64,000 nt of DNA from Virgibacillus oceani (GTDB lineage: Bacteria > Bacillota > Bacilli > Bacillales > Amphibacillaceae): contig NZ_BMFR01000005.1 in assembly GCF_014638995.1 (NCBI RefSeq), positions 1 to 64,000 on the forward strand, in the 5' to 3' direction. Both the position numbers and the translations under genes were made by a program. The notes under the pieces are model-generated. The model made no database searches. It was not told the DNA's origin and saw only the letters and a list, made by a program, of their open reading frames with translations. This document shows positions 47,155 through 55,873 of this stretch, piece after piece (the stretch's first letter is position 1; each line of letters begins with the position of its first letter).

Positions 47155-47805
47155 ATGGAAACAGGTTTAATGGGAAGTATTTATCGATTTTCAGATTGGG
47201 TTACGAAATTATTTTATGTCAATCTATTATGGGTTGCATTCTCGTTACTAGGTTTAATTGCAGCAGGTTTCTTTCCAGCAACCGCTGCGATGTTTTCTGT
47301 TGTCCGAAAATGGGTTTTATCAGAAACCGACATCCCAGTGTTTAAAACGTTCTGGACTGTTTATAAACAGGAATTTGCTAAAAGTAATGTTCTAGGCTAT
47401 ATACTTAGTATCGCTGGATATATACTTTATCTTGATTTAATGATAACCAAGGATGCAGCCAATCCGCTTCTGCAGCTTGCCTATTACCCATTATTGCTTG
47501 TTATCGTAATCTTTCTATTAACTGCCTGCTACATTTTTCCTGTCTTTGTCCATTTTGAAACAAAGCTGCTTCAAGTATTCAAAAATGCCTTTTTGATCAT
47601 GATCACCCATCCTGTTATTTCTATTTTAATGGGGATAGCGGCAGTTGTAATTTATCTCATTAATTATTTAGTGCCAATATTGATCGCAGTATTTGGCGGT
47701 AGCATCTTTGCATTCGTTGTTATGTGGTATTGTCATTTTGCTTTTGTGAAAGTACAGAACCAAAAAGAGCTTGCAGACTCCAAGGAAAAACAAGCTGCTC
47801 CATAA
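47155..47805 (+). CDS. DUF624 (YesL-like) membrane protein 2
   Basis: 216-aa membrane protein, paralogue of the one at 1698 (shared VNLLWVAFSLLGL and FPATAAMFSVVRKW patterns). Five hydrophobic segments and a charged tail. Function unknown. RBS AGGAGG before ATG. Divergent from GH172, sharing its operator region. A hairpin over the stop codon (GCTGCTCC 47794 with GGAGCAGC 47821) may terminate it. Confidence 0.85.
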   Translation: METGLMGSIYRFSDWVTKLFYVNLLWVAFSLLGLIAAGFFPATAAMFSVVRKWVLSETDIPVFKTFWTVYKQEFAKSNVLGYILSIAGYILYLDLMITKDAANPLLQLAYYPLLLVIVIFLLTACYIFPVFVHFETKLLQVFKNAFLIMITHPVISILMGIAAVVIYLINYLVPILIAVFGGSIFAFVVMWYCHFAFVKVQNQKELADSKEKQAAP

Positions 47806-47821
47806 GAAATCCCGGAGCAGC
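47794..47821. terminator. Hairpin at end of DUF624 gene 2
   Basis: GCTGCTCC (47794-47801) pairs with GGAGCAGC (47814-47821) between convergent DUF624 and GH42 genes; overlaps the last codons. Confidence 0.6.
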
Positions 47822-47834
47822 CTGCATACTTCCC

Positions 47835-49805
47835 CTATTTACTAAATTTCACAATCAGCACATCCAATCCTTCAATACCAACTTCTCCAGATACTTTCTT
47901 TTCCTGAATGACATCAACCCCATCTTCAGGTAAAATAACATGAACCGGCTCCCTATTAATGTTTATATAAAATGTATAGCTGCACGCTTCATTCGATCTA
48001 GTAGAAACGTACACTCCCGCTGGCAATAGTGTAACGGATAGATTCCTTTCCTTTGCAATATCCGCCAATAGGTCATAGGCAAGCTCACTATTCCCCATCA
48101 CGCCAGCATAATAAACTACCCCCTTCCCAAAATTATTCTTTGAAATAGCGGTTCTGCCTGCATAAAACTTTTCATTATAGGTTGCAAGCGACTCCGCTGT
48201 TTTCGTATCAAGCATGTCCAGCCAAACTTTTACAGGATAGTCCTTTCCATTATAAGTAATGGAATTTGCATATTTATCTGGAAGCACTTCAAATTCGTCA
48301 ACCGCAACACCTGCCATCTCCCCAAGCAGCCCCGGCCACGCCATCTCATGTGTTGTGTTTGACCATGTCTTCATACCGCTTCTGGCACCGATGATTAAAC
48401 AACCGCCGTTTTCTGCATACGATGTAAAATTCGCATGTATTTCATCACTGATCATTGCCATGGACGGGGCAATAACCATTTTGTATTTCGATAAATCTGC
48501 TGTTGGGTCTACTAAATCTGCCGTAATCCCTAACCTAGTTAATTGTCTGTAATAGGTTAAGAGATGTTCCCTATGGTCAAAATTCTTGTATTGTACATGA
48601 GCCTCAAATGCCCACATCTGGTCATAGCTGTAAATGAGGGCAACAGGAGCCTCGACAGTTGTTGAAATTAGCTCACTACCAAACTTCTCCAGTTCATTTG
48701 TTACCTGCTGGACTTCATAATACGGTCTTCTAGGTGTACCATCATGTCTGAGCAGTCCATTTGGATTCTGTTCACCGCTGTATTTATTTGATCTCCACCG
48801 GTAATACATGACACCATCAGAACCCCTGGCAATATCCTGGTATGTCCACAAGCGGATCAATCCAGGCTCAATAGCCAAATTATAATCACTATAGTTAAAA
48901 TAGCCATTCTTTTGTTCCATTACCCAGTGACCCTTGCCTTTGACAGCCCGGTAATGGTCATGTAAAAAACACTCAATATTATTATCCCCGTCAACGTGCG
49001 GATAGCAGTCCCAGCTGATAAAATCAAGTTTCTCTGCAAGCTTGTACGCATTTAATTTCGGATACCAGCCCAGCATGTTATGGGTAATAAAATGATGGGG
49101 TGCATAGCTTCTAATAATATCAACCTGCCGATTCAGGTGATTGACAGTTGAATCGGAGCCAAACCGGGTAAAATCAAGCTTCTGACTTACGGATATGGTT
49201 AACTGATCTGCAGAAGGCAACGTCACTTCATCCCATTCATGATAAACCTGACTCCAAAAACAAGTACCCCATGCATCGTTTAATCCCCCCAAGAAACCGT
49301 ATCGATCCTTGAGCCAGTTCCTGAATGCGACCTGACATTCCCCGCAGTAGCAATCCACATTTCGCAGTTCGTTGTCAATCTGCCAGCCGATAACTGCAGG
49401 GTTATTTGCGTAATGCTTTGCCATTTTTGTTACAATACGATTTACATAAAAAATAAAATCGGAGTTATTATGGCAATGCATACCGCGGTCACCATGAATT
49501 CTGCCAAAGCTATCGGTCCGAACAACTTCCGGATGTTTATGCCGCAGCCAAACCGGTGACGCTTCAATTGGCGTAGAAAGGATAATCTGCAATCCTTCAC
49601 CTGAAGCCAGCGCAATAAAATCATCAAGCCACGCGAAATCAAATTCCCCTTCCCTAGGCTCTAAAAAAGACCAGGACAGCTCAGCCAGCCTTAATACTTT
49701 TATTCCCGCTTCTTTCATTAAATTTATGTCCTCATGCCATCTTTCCCTTGGCCAATGATCCGGATAATAGCCTGCACCGATCGATATCGTTTCCGCTTGT
49801 TTCAA
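47835..49805 (-). CDS. GH42 beta-galactosidase-family hydrolase
   Basis: 656 aa, no signal peptide. GH42 TIM barrel with acid/base Glu in GWQIDNELRN and nucleophile Glu in HWVMEQKNGYF; the zinc-type cysteines in DCYCGEC are visible; then trimerisation and C-terminal beta domains. Start is TTG at 49805 with GGAGG 9 nt upstream. GH42 cleaves beta-galactosides, and some members alpha-L-arabinopyranosides; here the arabinan-like context makes the latter worth testing. 64 nt downstream of the esterase gene, same strand. Confidence 0.92.
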   Translation of the reverse strand: MKQAETISIGAGYYPDHWPRERWHEDINLMKEAGIKVLRLAELSWSFLEPREGEFDFAWLDDFIALASGEGLQIILSTPIEASPVWLRHKHPEVVRTDSFGRIHGDRGMHCHNNSDFIFYVNRIVTKMAKHYANNPAVIGWQIDNELRNVDCYCGECQVAFRNWLKDRYGFLGGLNDAWGTCFWSQVYHEWDEVTLPSADQLTISVSQKLDFTRFGSDSTVNHLNRQVDIIRSYAPHHFITHNMLGWYPKLNAYKLAEKLDFISWDCYPHVDGDNNIECFLHDHYRAVKGKGHWVMEQKNGYFNYSDYNLAIEPGLIRLWTYQDIARGSDGVMYYRWRSNKYSGEQNPNGLLRHDGTPRRPYYEVQQVTNELEKFGSELISTTVEAPVALIYSYDQMWAFEAHVQYKNFDHREHLLTYYRQLTRLGITADLVDPTADLSKYKMVIAPSMAMISDEIHANFTSYAENGGCLIIGARSGMKTWSNTTHEMAWPGLLGEMAGVAVDEFEVLPDKYANSITYNGKDYPVKVWLDMLDTKTAESLATYNEKFYAGRTAISKNNFGKGVVYYAGVMGNSELAYDLLADIAKERNLSVTLLPAGVYVSTRSNEACSYTFYININREPVHVILPEDGVDVIQEKKVSGEVGIEGLDVLIVKFSK

Positions 49806-49869
49806 AATAGATTTCCTCCCCTGTTCCTAATTAAAACTATCATAATGAACAGCTGGCATTTTCACAGAA

Positions 49870-50634
49870 CTATTCACTTTTTAATGGAAGCCAGTTTAAT
49901 ACATCTTTAATTTTTCTATCCCAATACAGCCAATTATGGTCACCCGAATCAAACTCTGTTTTTAAGGGATAGCCTGCCTTCTGACATAAATCCTTAAAAC
50001 GAATATTATCCTCATATAGAAAATCCTCTGTTCCGCAGCTCTGGTATATTAACGGAATTTTACTGCCTGATTGTTGATGTTTTTTCAGAAGCCACAGCAA
50101 ATCATTTTCCGTTCCCTGAATATCCTGTTCTCCAAAGATCCATTTAAATTCTTCGTTTCTGTCTCCTGATACACGTTTGGTAAAACTCGCAACATCAAGT
50201 GCCCCTGACATACTAGCCGCTTGAGCAAATTTATTAGGAAATCGCAGTGCCCATTTCAATGCGCCATAGCCTCCCATGGAAAGTCCCGCAACAAAGTTAT
50301 CCTCTTGCTTATCTGAAAGGGGAAACATGGAATGAACCACATGTGGTAACTCCTCCGTTAAAAAGGTCCAATACTTCCCCCCCTTATCCATGTCTGTATA
50401 ATAGCTATGACCTACCTGTGGCATGATGACTGCAAGCCCCATGTTCTCCACGTATCTTTCCAACGAGGTAAGTCGTGTCCATGTTGTGTGATCATCCATG
50501 TAGCCATGAAGCAGATAAAGGACTGGATGACCCTTTCTTCCATGACCAGCTGCCCGTTCCTGTGGCAGGATAACTGTCATGGATGTACTTATCGATAATA
50601 TCTCCGAAGTAAACTCACATTTTAGTAACGCCAC
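49870..50634 (-). CDS. Esterase D/EstA-type carbohydrate esterase
   Basis: 254-aa alpha/beta hydrolase of the esterase D/tributyrin-esterase group. Nucleophile Ser in GLSMGGYGA, oxyanion LLHGYMDDHTTW, and His in SGDHNWLYW. No signal peptide. Start: GTG 50634 with GGAG 9 nt upstream gives MALLKCEFTSEIL, like EstA proteins; longer starts lie in or near the CTCGAG array. Likely removes acyl groups from imported oligosaccharides before the GH enzymes act. Confidence 0.85.
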   Translation of the reverse strand: MALLKCEFTSEILSISTSMTVILPQERAAGHGRKGHPVLYLLHGYMDDHTTWTRLTSLERYVENMGLAVIMPQVGHSYYTDMDKGGKYWTFLTEELPHVVHSMFPLSDKQEDNFVAGLSMGGYGALKWALRFPNKFAQAASMSGALDVASFTKRVSGDRNEEFKWIFGEQDIQGTENDLLWLLKKHQQSGSKIPLIYQSCGTEDFLYEDNIRFKDLCQKAGYPLKTEFDSGDHNWLYWDRKIKDVLNWLPLKSE

Positions 50635-50692
50635 AATTAACATCTCCTTTAGTTTTATCTTTAAATTAAGATGTTTTCGTAAAAGCATCACA

Positions 50693-51262
50693 CTCGAGCG
50701 AGATCCACCTCACTCGAGCGAGAAGCAACCGAACTCGAGCGACAATCCAACTCACTCGAGCGAGATCCACCCTCACTCGAGCAAGATCCACCCTAACTCG
50801 AGCGAGATCCACCCTCACCCGAGCGACAATCCACCTCACTCGAGCGACAATCCACCTCACTCGAGCGACAATCCACCTCACTCGAGCGACCATCCACCTC
50901 ACTCGAGCGACCATCCACCTCACTCGAGCGAGATCCACCCTCACTCGAGCGACAATCCACCTCACTCGAGCGAGATCCACCCTCACTCGAGCAAGATCCA
51001 CCCTAACTCGAGCGAGATCCACCCTCACCCGAGCGACAATCCACCTCACTCGAGCGACAATCCACCTCACTCGAGCGACAATCCACCTCACTCGAGCGAC
51101 AATCCACCTCACTCGAGCGAGATCCACCCTAACTCGAGCGACAATCCACCTCACTCGAGCGAGATCCACCCTCACTCGAGCGACAATCCACCTCACTCGA
51201 GCGACAATCCACCTCACTCGAGCGAGAAGCAACCGAACTCGAGCGACCATCCACCCATAATA
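50693..51262. repeat. CTCGAGCGA 21-bp tandem array (family D)
   Basis: About 27 head-to-tail units of exactly 21 bp. Two main types: CACTCGAGCGACAATCCACC-T and CACTCGAGCGAGATCCACCC-T. A four-unit block (starting about 50755) recurs near 50962, and a GAGAAGCAACCGAA variant stands near both ends. Both strands stay open because the unit is seven codons, but the resulting peptides are low-complexity. Fills the gap between the esterase and second GH172 gene. The rest of the gap (51263-51442) holds only the terminator at 51370. Confidence 0.92.
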
Positions 51263-51369
51263 TTCGAAAAAAATAAACACTCATTTTACGAAAACTGTCA
51301 AATATAAGGCAGCAAAATTTACAAATAGAACCATATACCCGCCATGCCTTCTAACCCTTCAATAGAAAA

Positions 51370-51421
51370 AGCCCCTGCAACCCTTCGTAATATATGATTA
51401 CATGGAAGTTTTGCAGGAGCT
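51370..51421 (-). terminator. Terminator of second GH172 gene
   Basis: AGCCCCTGCAACCCTTC pairs imperfectly with GAAGTTTTGCAGGAGCT; on minus an A/T-rich tail with TTTTTC follows. 22 nt after the stop. Confidence 0.7.
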
Positions 51422-51442
51422 GTATACTTTAAACGATGCTAA

Positions 51443-52543
51443 TTAATAATCAAAACACTTTTTCAAATCCGCTTCATTTTGCGGTAAAATATCCGGCAAT
51501 GGCAGGCGATCTTTTACAGGCAGAATCGGATGTATCGTATTGTGTGGTTCTGTTTGATACCAATAGGCTGTACTTGAATAATCATCACTTCGATGGTTAT
51601 TATGCCCATGCTCAATCGTAACCTTAATCGATTTGTCGAACATAACCGGATCTTGAATATGATAACGATAGGCAGAAATTTTACCAGCCCAGTTCGGATC
51701 CCCGCCAAGGATTAATCCATGATATGGGGTGGATTGCTCCTGCTGCGGACACCAAGCAGTATTGAAGTAATCCTCCATTCCTGTACCATGAAGGGATGGC
51801 GGCCATGCTTCCCCATCGATGAAGATCATGTCGTCTCCTTCACCATACCAATTCCATTCCTGCGTATATCTCAGGTTATGAATATTTAAATTGCAGCCGA
51901 CATAATGCCCTTTTCCTGCTGCATCTAAAATGACATAGTTTTCGTCACCTGTTGTATTTTTACCTCCGAAGCAATAGATAGCGTTGGAAACTGTTTTATC
52001 ATCAATACCTTTCGTCAATTCACGTTTCCACAATGCATGAAAACGTAGCGGGCTATCAATTTCCTCCTGATAAACCTCGTAATCTACGTAAAAGTAAAAT
52101 TTAATCGGATCATCTGCATTGCTTTCAATTTCGATTCTGGCATTTTTGCCAAAAGGCATTGGGAAAAAGCAATTTAATGCCCGTCCATCCTCAGGGCTCA
52201 TTTGTAATGGGGCTGATGAATAGTTCTTTGTGATTCCGTGACCCATGCCAAAGAAATCCCCAATCGGTGCTTGTACACTCGGATTCTCTTCCCCATCCCA
52301 ATACATTCTTAAGACAACTTTACGGTGCAAATACTCCTCCACATCATCATCTAATGGTGCCATCGTCATCCAAATATGTGTGATGCAGCCGGAGCCCTCC
52401 AGTTCACAAATATCCACTGCATCACCCGGGTAAATTTTCAAAAAGTCTCTGTTGCCGCCGGTAGTATCATAGCTTGATGCACGCTTTCTTTTACTGTCCC
52501 GTACGCGATATAAATCTCTTAATGATGTTCCTACAAATGACAT
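51443..52543 (-). CDS. DUF2961 (GH172) exo-arabinofuranosidase-like hydrolase 2
   Basis: 366 aa, cytoplasmic. Same family as 45889 but clearly diverged. Visible: LEGSGCITHIWMTMAP, FYFYVDYEVYQEE, LHGTGMEDYFNTAWCP with the likely catalytic Glu, and STAYWYQTEPHNT. First gene product after the arabinose-5-phosphate isomerase on the same strand (33 nt apart). RBS AAAGGAG somewhat far (11 nt) from the ATG. Two GH172 paralogues suggest two linkage types or chain positions. Confidence 0.87.
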   Translation of the reverse strand: MSFVGTSLRDLYRVRDSKRKRASSYDTTGGNRDFLKIYPGDAVDICELEGSGCITHIWMTMAPLDDDVEEYLHRKVVLRMYWDGEENPSVQAPIGDFFGMGHGITKNYSSAPLQMSPEDGRALNCFFPMPFGKNARIEIESNADDPIKFYFYVDYEVYQEEIDSPLRFHALWKRELTKGIDDKTVSNAIYCFGGKNTTGDENYVILDAAGKGHYVGCNLNIHNLRYTQEWNWYGEGDDMIFIDGEAWPPSLHGTGMEDYFNTAWCPQQEQSTPYHGLILGGDPNWAGKISAYRYHIQDPVMFDKSIKVTIEHGHNNHRSDDYSSTAYWYQTEPHNTIHPILPVKDRLPLPDILPQNEADLKKCFDY

Positions 52544-52576
52544 AATCGTTCATTCTCCTTTATCTTTGATAGTCTG

Positions 52577-53164
52577 TTAGTTTGATAATTTTTTGCCTAG
52601 ACTTCCGCCCGGATGGTACAGGTGGAAATCCTCATTTTTAAATTCCTTTGCTTTAGATAGTGCTACTGCCAAGGCATCCCCAATTACAAGTGTAAGCGTC
52701 GAGCTTGTTGTTGGAGCAAGTCCCAGATGATCGGCTTCTTTCGCATAGTGATACGTCAGTGCTACATCGCTGTTTTTAGCCAATGTTGATGCCTTTTTTG
52801 ACGTAATAGCTATTTTTTTAGAGCCAATTTTTCCCAATGAAGGAAGAAGACTTAATACTTCTGCAGTCTCACCACTATTGGAAATCATAATAACGACATC
52901 TTCCTTCTCGATCATACCCAAATCACCGTGAACACCCTCCGTACTATGTACAAAAAACGCCGGTGTTCCAGTACTGGAAAGAGAAGCAGCAATCTTCTTG
53001 CCCATATGCCCGGATTTCCCTACTCCAGTAATCACAACTTTTCCTTTGCTGTTTTGAATTAATGAAACAGCTTCTTCATATTCAGGACCCGCCTGATCCG
53101 CAAGCGCTTTAATAGCATCCGCTTCTACTTCTATGGCTTGTTTAACATCGTTTATTATTGTCAT
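52577..53164 (-). CDS. D-arabinose-5-phosphate isomerase (SIS only, KdsD-like)
   Basis: 195 aa. Single SIS domain matching the KdsD/KpsF/GutQ group: GVGKSGHMGKKIAASLSSTG, SNSGETAEVL, the LGLAPTTSSTLTLVIGDAL block and HPGGSLGKKL at the end; the two CBS domains of the long form are absent. The family interconverts D-ribulose-5-phosphate and D-arabinose-5-phosphate. A Gram-positive makes no KDO lipopolysaccharide, so a catabolic role is inferred: feeding D-arabinose-5-phosphate into the pentose phosphate pathway. 2 nt from the LacI gene. Confidence 0.87.
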   Translation of the reverse strand: MTIINDVKQAIEVEADAIKALADQAGPEYEEAVSLIQNSKGKVVITGVGKSGHMGKKIAASLSSTGTPAFFVHSTEGVHGDLGMIEKEDVVIMISNSGETAEVLSLLPSLGKIGSKKIAITSKKASTLAKNSDVALTYHYAKEADHLGLAPTTSSTLTLVIGDALAVALSKAKEFKNEDFHLYHPGGSLGKKLSN

Positions 53165-53166
53165 TG

Positions 53167-54186
53167 CTACTTCACCTCTTTGACGTTATTTTCATAAATA
53201 TCCAGTTTAGGCGTGAATATTTCATGCGTTGCCTCTTTTTCTTTATTTGCTAATCGTTCCAGTAAAATTTCACCAACCCTGACACCCATTTCATATGGTG
53301 ATTGTTTGACACTTATAATGCCGGGTGGTTTTAGCAATTGAGCAATTTCTGTTTCACCATAGGAAGCAACTACAATGTCATCGGGTACCGTTAACCCCAT
53401 TCGAGACAGCTGCAGAACTGCTCCATATGTCATCGTATTATTAAAGGAAAGGATTGCAGTCGGTTTTGTATCTCTTTCGAAAAATTTAGCAACCGCTTCT
53501 TCCCCATCCTCCTGTATGAAATTGCCGTTAAATACAAGATCAGCATTCTCTTCCATTCCATATTCCATGATTGCTTTTTTGTATCCCATATAACGTTCCA
53601 TACCGGTACTTACCTTTAATGAACCATTGATCACACCAATATGGCGATGACCTTGTTCAATTAAATATTTCGTAAGCTGATATGCCGCTTCAACGTTATC
53701 TTCTACCACAAAATCCAAATCAACTAACTGGTTCTCTAATTTTCTATCGATTAATACTACCGGCACTCCTGCTTGCTGTATCTTTGTAATGTTTTCATCG
53801 TCTTCACTGGATGTAGCAAGCACAATCCCCTCTACCCTATTCTCCAGAAGAACCTTCAGCGTTTTCTCCTCCTTGATAGGGCTTTCATCTCCACTTACGA
53901 AAATCAAAACATAATCCTCATTTTGGATGACATCTTCAATACCTTTTGAAATTTTCATAAAATAGGGGTTGGAAATATCCGGTATAATGATTCCTATTGT
54001 ATTGGTCTTATGCATCTTAAGACTTCTGGCAATGCCATTCGGCCGGTAATTCAATTCCTTTGCCACCGAGAAAACCTTATCCTTAATTTCCGCACTTGCA
54101 TAGCCGCTTCGATTTAAAACCCTTGATACTGTCGCCGTTGAAACCCCCGACTTTTCCGCAATATCCTTAATCGTTACATTCGCCAA
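53167..54186 (-). CDS. LacI family regulator of the glycan locus
   Basis: 339 aa. N-terminal LacI helix-turn-helix (VTIKDIAEKSGVSTATVSRV) with hinge, then a periplasmic-binding-protein-like ligand domain (GIIIPDISNPYFMKISKGIE). Start: TTG 54186 with AGGA 9 nt upstream; the longer open frame lacks a LacI-like N-terminus. Co-transcribed with the isomerase and GH172. A TGTAATCGTTTACA palindrome lies 23 nt upstream (autoregulation), and the same palindrome occurs before GH183, GH172 and the ABC genes. Confidence 0.9.
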   Translation of the reverse strand: MANVTIKDIAEKSGVSTATVSRVLNRSGYASAEIKDKVFSVAKELNYRPNGIARSLKMHKTNTIGIIIPDISNPYFMKISKGIEDVIQNEDYVLIFVSGDESPIKEEKTLKVLLENRVEGIVLATSSEDDENITKIQQAGVPVVLIDRKLENQLVDLDFVVEDNVEAAYQLTKYLIEQGHRHIGVINGSLKVSTGMERYMGYKKAIMEYGMEENADLVFNGNFIQEDGEEAVAKFFERDTKPTAILSFNNTMTYGAVLQLSRMGLTVPDDIVVASYGETEIAQLLKPPGIISVKQSPYEMGVRVGEILLERLANKEKEATHEIFTPKLDIYENNVKEVK

Positions 54187-54208
54187 TGGACCACTTCCTA
54201 TTAAATTG

Positions 54209-54222
54209 TGTAATCGTTTACA
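54209..54222. promoter_or_regulatory. LacI-type operator upstream of lacI gene
   Basis: TGTAATCGTTTACA, an almost perfect palindrome with flanks TG..TA. Matches the other sites of the proposed regulon. Confidence 0.68.
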
Positions 54223-54304
54223 TATACTATATAATAGATCCACTAAGCTTTCAACTGTTTAATGATAAGTTTTTAGAAAAATTCAGGCAATGCTAGTGAT
54301 GTTT

Positions 54305-54400
54305 TGGATGTACTGCCGATATTTCGTTCTCCTGACGATATTCCTGCTCTCCCGCCGATATTCATTCTTGCTCTCCTGCCGATGTTCCCGAATGCTCTGC
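54305..54400. repeat. GCCGATATTC repeat array B2
   Basis: Four units with CTGCCGATATTTC / CTGACGATATTC / CGCCGATATTC / CTGCCGATGTTC cores, same family as 45660-45835, between the sulfatase stop and the LacI gene. Confidence 0.75.
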
Positions 54401-54419
54401 CCATTTCACCAAATCCTCC

Positions 54420-55760
54420 TCAAACCACCTCAGGCTCATACGAAGATTTCACTTCATCGTGCAAAAGCTTTTCCCGTCTTGTAGGAAGGTTATCTCTGTC
54501 GTCATCGACCATCCTTGCATGAAGCATCAATTCAACTAATTCACTTCGCAGTTCCTTAAAATCCTTATGATTATATAAATTAGTCATTTCGTCCGGATCA
54601 TTGATGAGATCATACATTTCTCCATCTTTTAAATTGGCGTTATACCAGAGCTTGTGCTCCCTTGTTCGAATTCCCATTGTGCCATCACCGTCAGCAAGTG
54701 TCACATAATCTCTGACTTCCCTCCCCGCTTCTATGGACGGTACCAATGAATGCCCTGGCAGCGTTACATCTGGTTCTAGTCCCATTATGTTAAACAGTGT
54801 TGGTACAAAGTCGATGCTTGATGCCAGACCCGTAATGTTTTCTCCTGCTTTGAATCCGTCTGGATAGCGAATCATGAACGGAACCCGAATTTCCGATTCA
54901 TAAGCTGTTGCCGCTTTATTGAATAAGTTATGCTCGCCCAGCAATTCACCATGGTCTGACGCAAACACAATCAATGTATTTTCCAGCAGATTTTTTTCAT
55001 TTAATTTATCGTTAATCATTCCCAGGCAATCATCAACCATTTTCAATAAACAAAAATGACCCGCGATTCCCTTCCGCATTTTCCCCTCGGTCATGTCTCC
55101 AAACATATTTTTAAACAGATCACGGCGTCTTCGGTATGCTTCTGATTTCGTTTCATATTCATCAGCTGATCGATTTGCCGGTAATGGAACATCCTCAGGC
55201 TTACAGAAGTCCAAGTATTTTTCTGGCATAACATATGGTTCATGCGGCGCGTGAAAACCGATAAACATAGCGAATGGTTCAGTATCATTTAAGCGTTCCA
55301 ATGCATCACAAGCCCTTCTTGCAACATGGATATCATAATAGTTATCATCCGATTCCGGGGATGCTTCCGGATTAAAATGATTCCACCCATCCTGCTCACC
55401 AAATGATTTTCCAACTGGAACTGGAATATGAAAGCTTCCTGCATGCACCATATGCGTCTTCCCCACTGAAACACAGCGGTATCCGTATTCTCGCAAAAGC
55501 TGCATCCACGTTGTCTCGCCTTCCGTACTAAACTTCCTATTGCCGCTGACACCATTCCTCCAAGGCTGTCTTCCTGTCAAAAAGGTATGCCGTGAAGGGA
55601 CACATGGTGATGCCGCGGTAAAAAAGTTAGCAAACGATACAGATTCACGCTTGAGCTGTTCCATATTTGGAAAGTCCGCACAAGGGTGGCGGTTTTCACC
55701 AATTACATCTGCCCGCTGCTGGTCTGTCATGATAAATACAACATTCATGTTTTTCTCCAT
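54420..55760 (-). CDS. Type I sulfatase (Cys-type)
   Basis: 446 aa, no signal peptide. Alkaline-phosphatase-fold sulfatase: N-terminal metal Asp in FIMTDQQRAD, the formylglycine motif SPCVPSRHTFLTGR (C-x-P-S-R), and FASDHGELLGEH with Asp-His. The Cys must be oxidised to formylglycine; the matching enzyme is encoded at 62608 in the same locus. Removes sulfate esters from a carbohydrate, presumably an imported sulfated oligosaccharide since it is cytoplasmic. RBS GGAGG 8 nt before ATG. Confidence 0.92.
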   Translation of the reverse strand: MEKNMNVVFIMTDQQRADVIGENRHPCADFPNMEQLKRESVSFANFFTAASPCVPSRHTFLTGRQPWRNGVSGNRKFSTEGETTWMQLLREYGYRCVSVGKTHMVHAGSFHIPVPVGKSFGEQDGWNHFNPEASPESDDNYYDIHVARRACDALERLNDTEPFAMFIGFHAPHEPYVMPEKYLDFCKPEDVPLPANRSADEYETKSEAYRRRRDLFKNMFGDMTEGKMRKGIAGHFCLLKMVDDCLGMINDKLNEKNLLENTLIVFASDHGELLGEHNLFNKAATAYESEIRVPFMIRYPDGFKAGENITGLASSIDFVPTLFNIMGLEPDVTLPGHSLVPSIEAGREVRDYVTLADGDGTMGIRTREHKLWYNANLKDGEMYDLINDPDEMTNLYNHKDFKELRSELVELMLHARMVDDDRDNLPTRREKLLHDEVKSSYEPEVV

Positions 55761-55873
55761 TTCTCATACCTCCCTCCGAATTATTTTTCCAATCCGTAAA
55801 TCCAGGCTTATCCGAAAAACTTCCATTTCAGCCACGCTCCGTTTTAATCCTTTCCATCTGCCCCAATGACTTT

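Noticed and set aside
50579..51307. Long open frames on both strands across the CTCGAG array (242 aa plus, 204 aa minus)
   Set aside because: The 21-bp unit is a multiple of three, so all stop-free frames stay open by default. No ribosome site fits, the start overlaps the esterase gene, and the peptides are pure low-complexity repeat.
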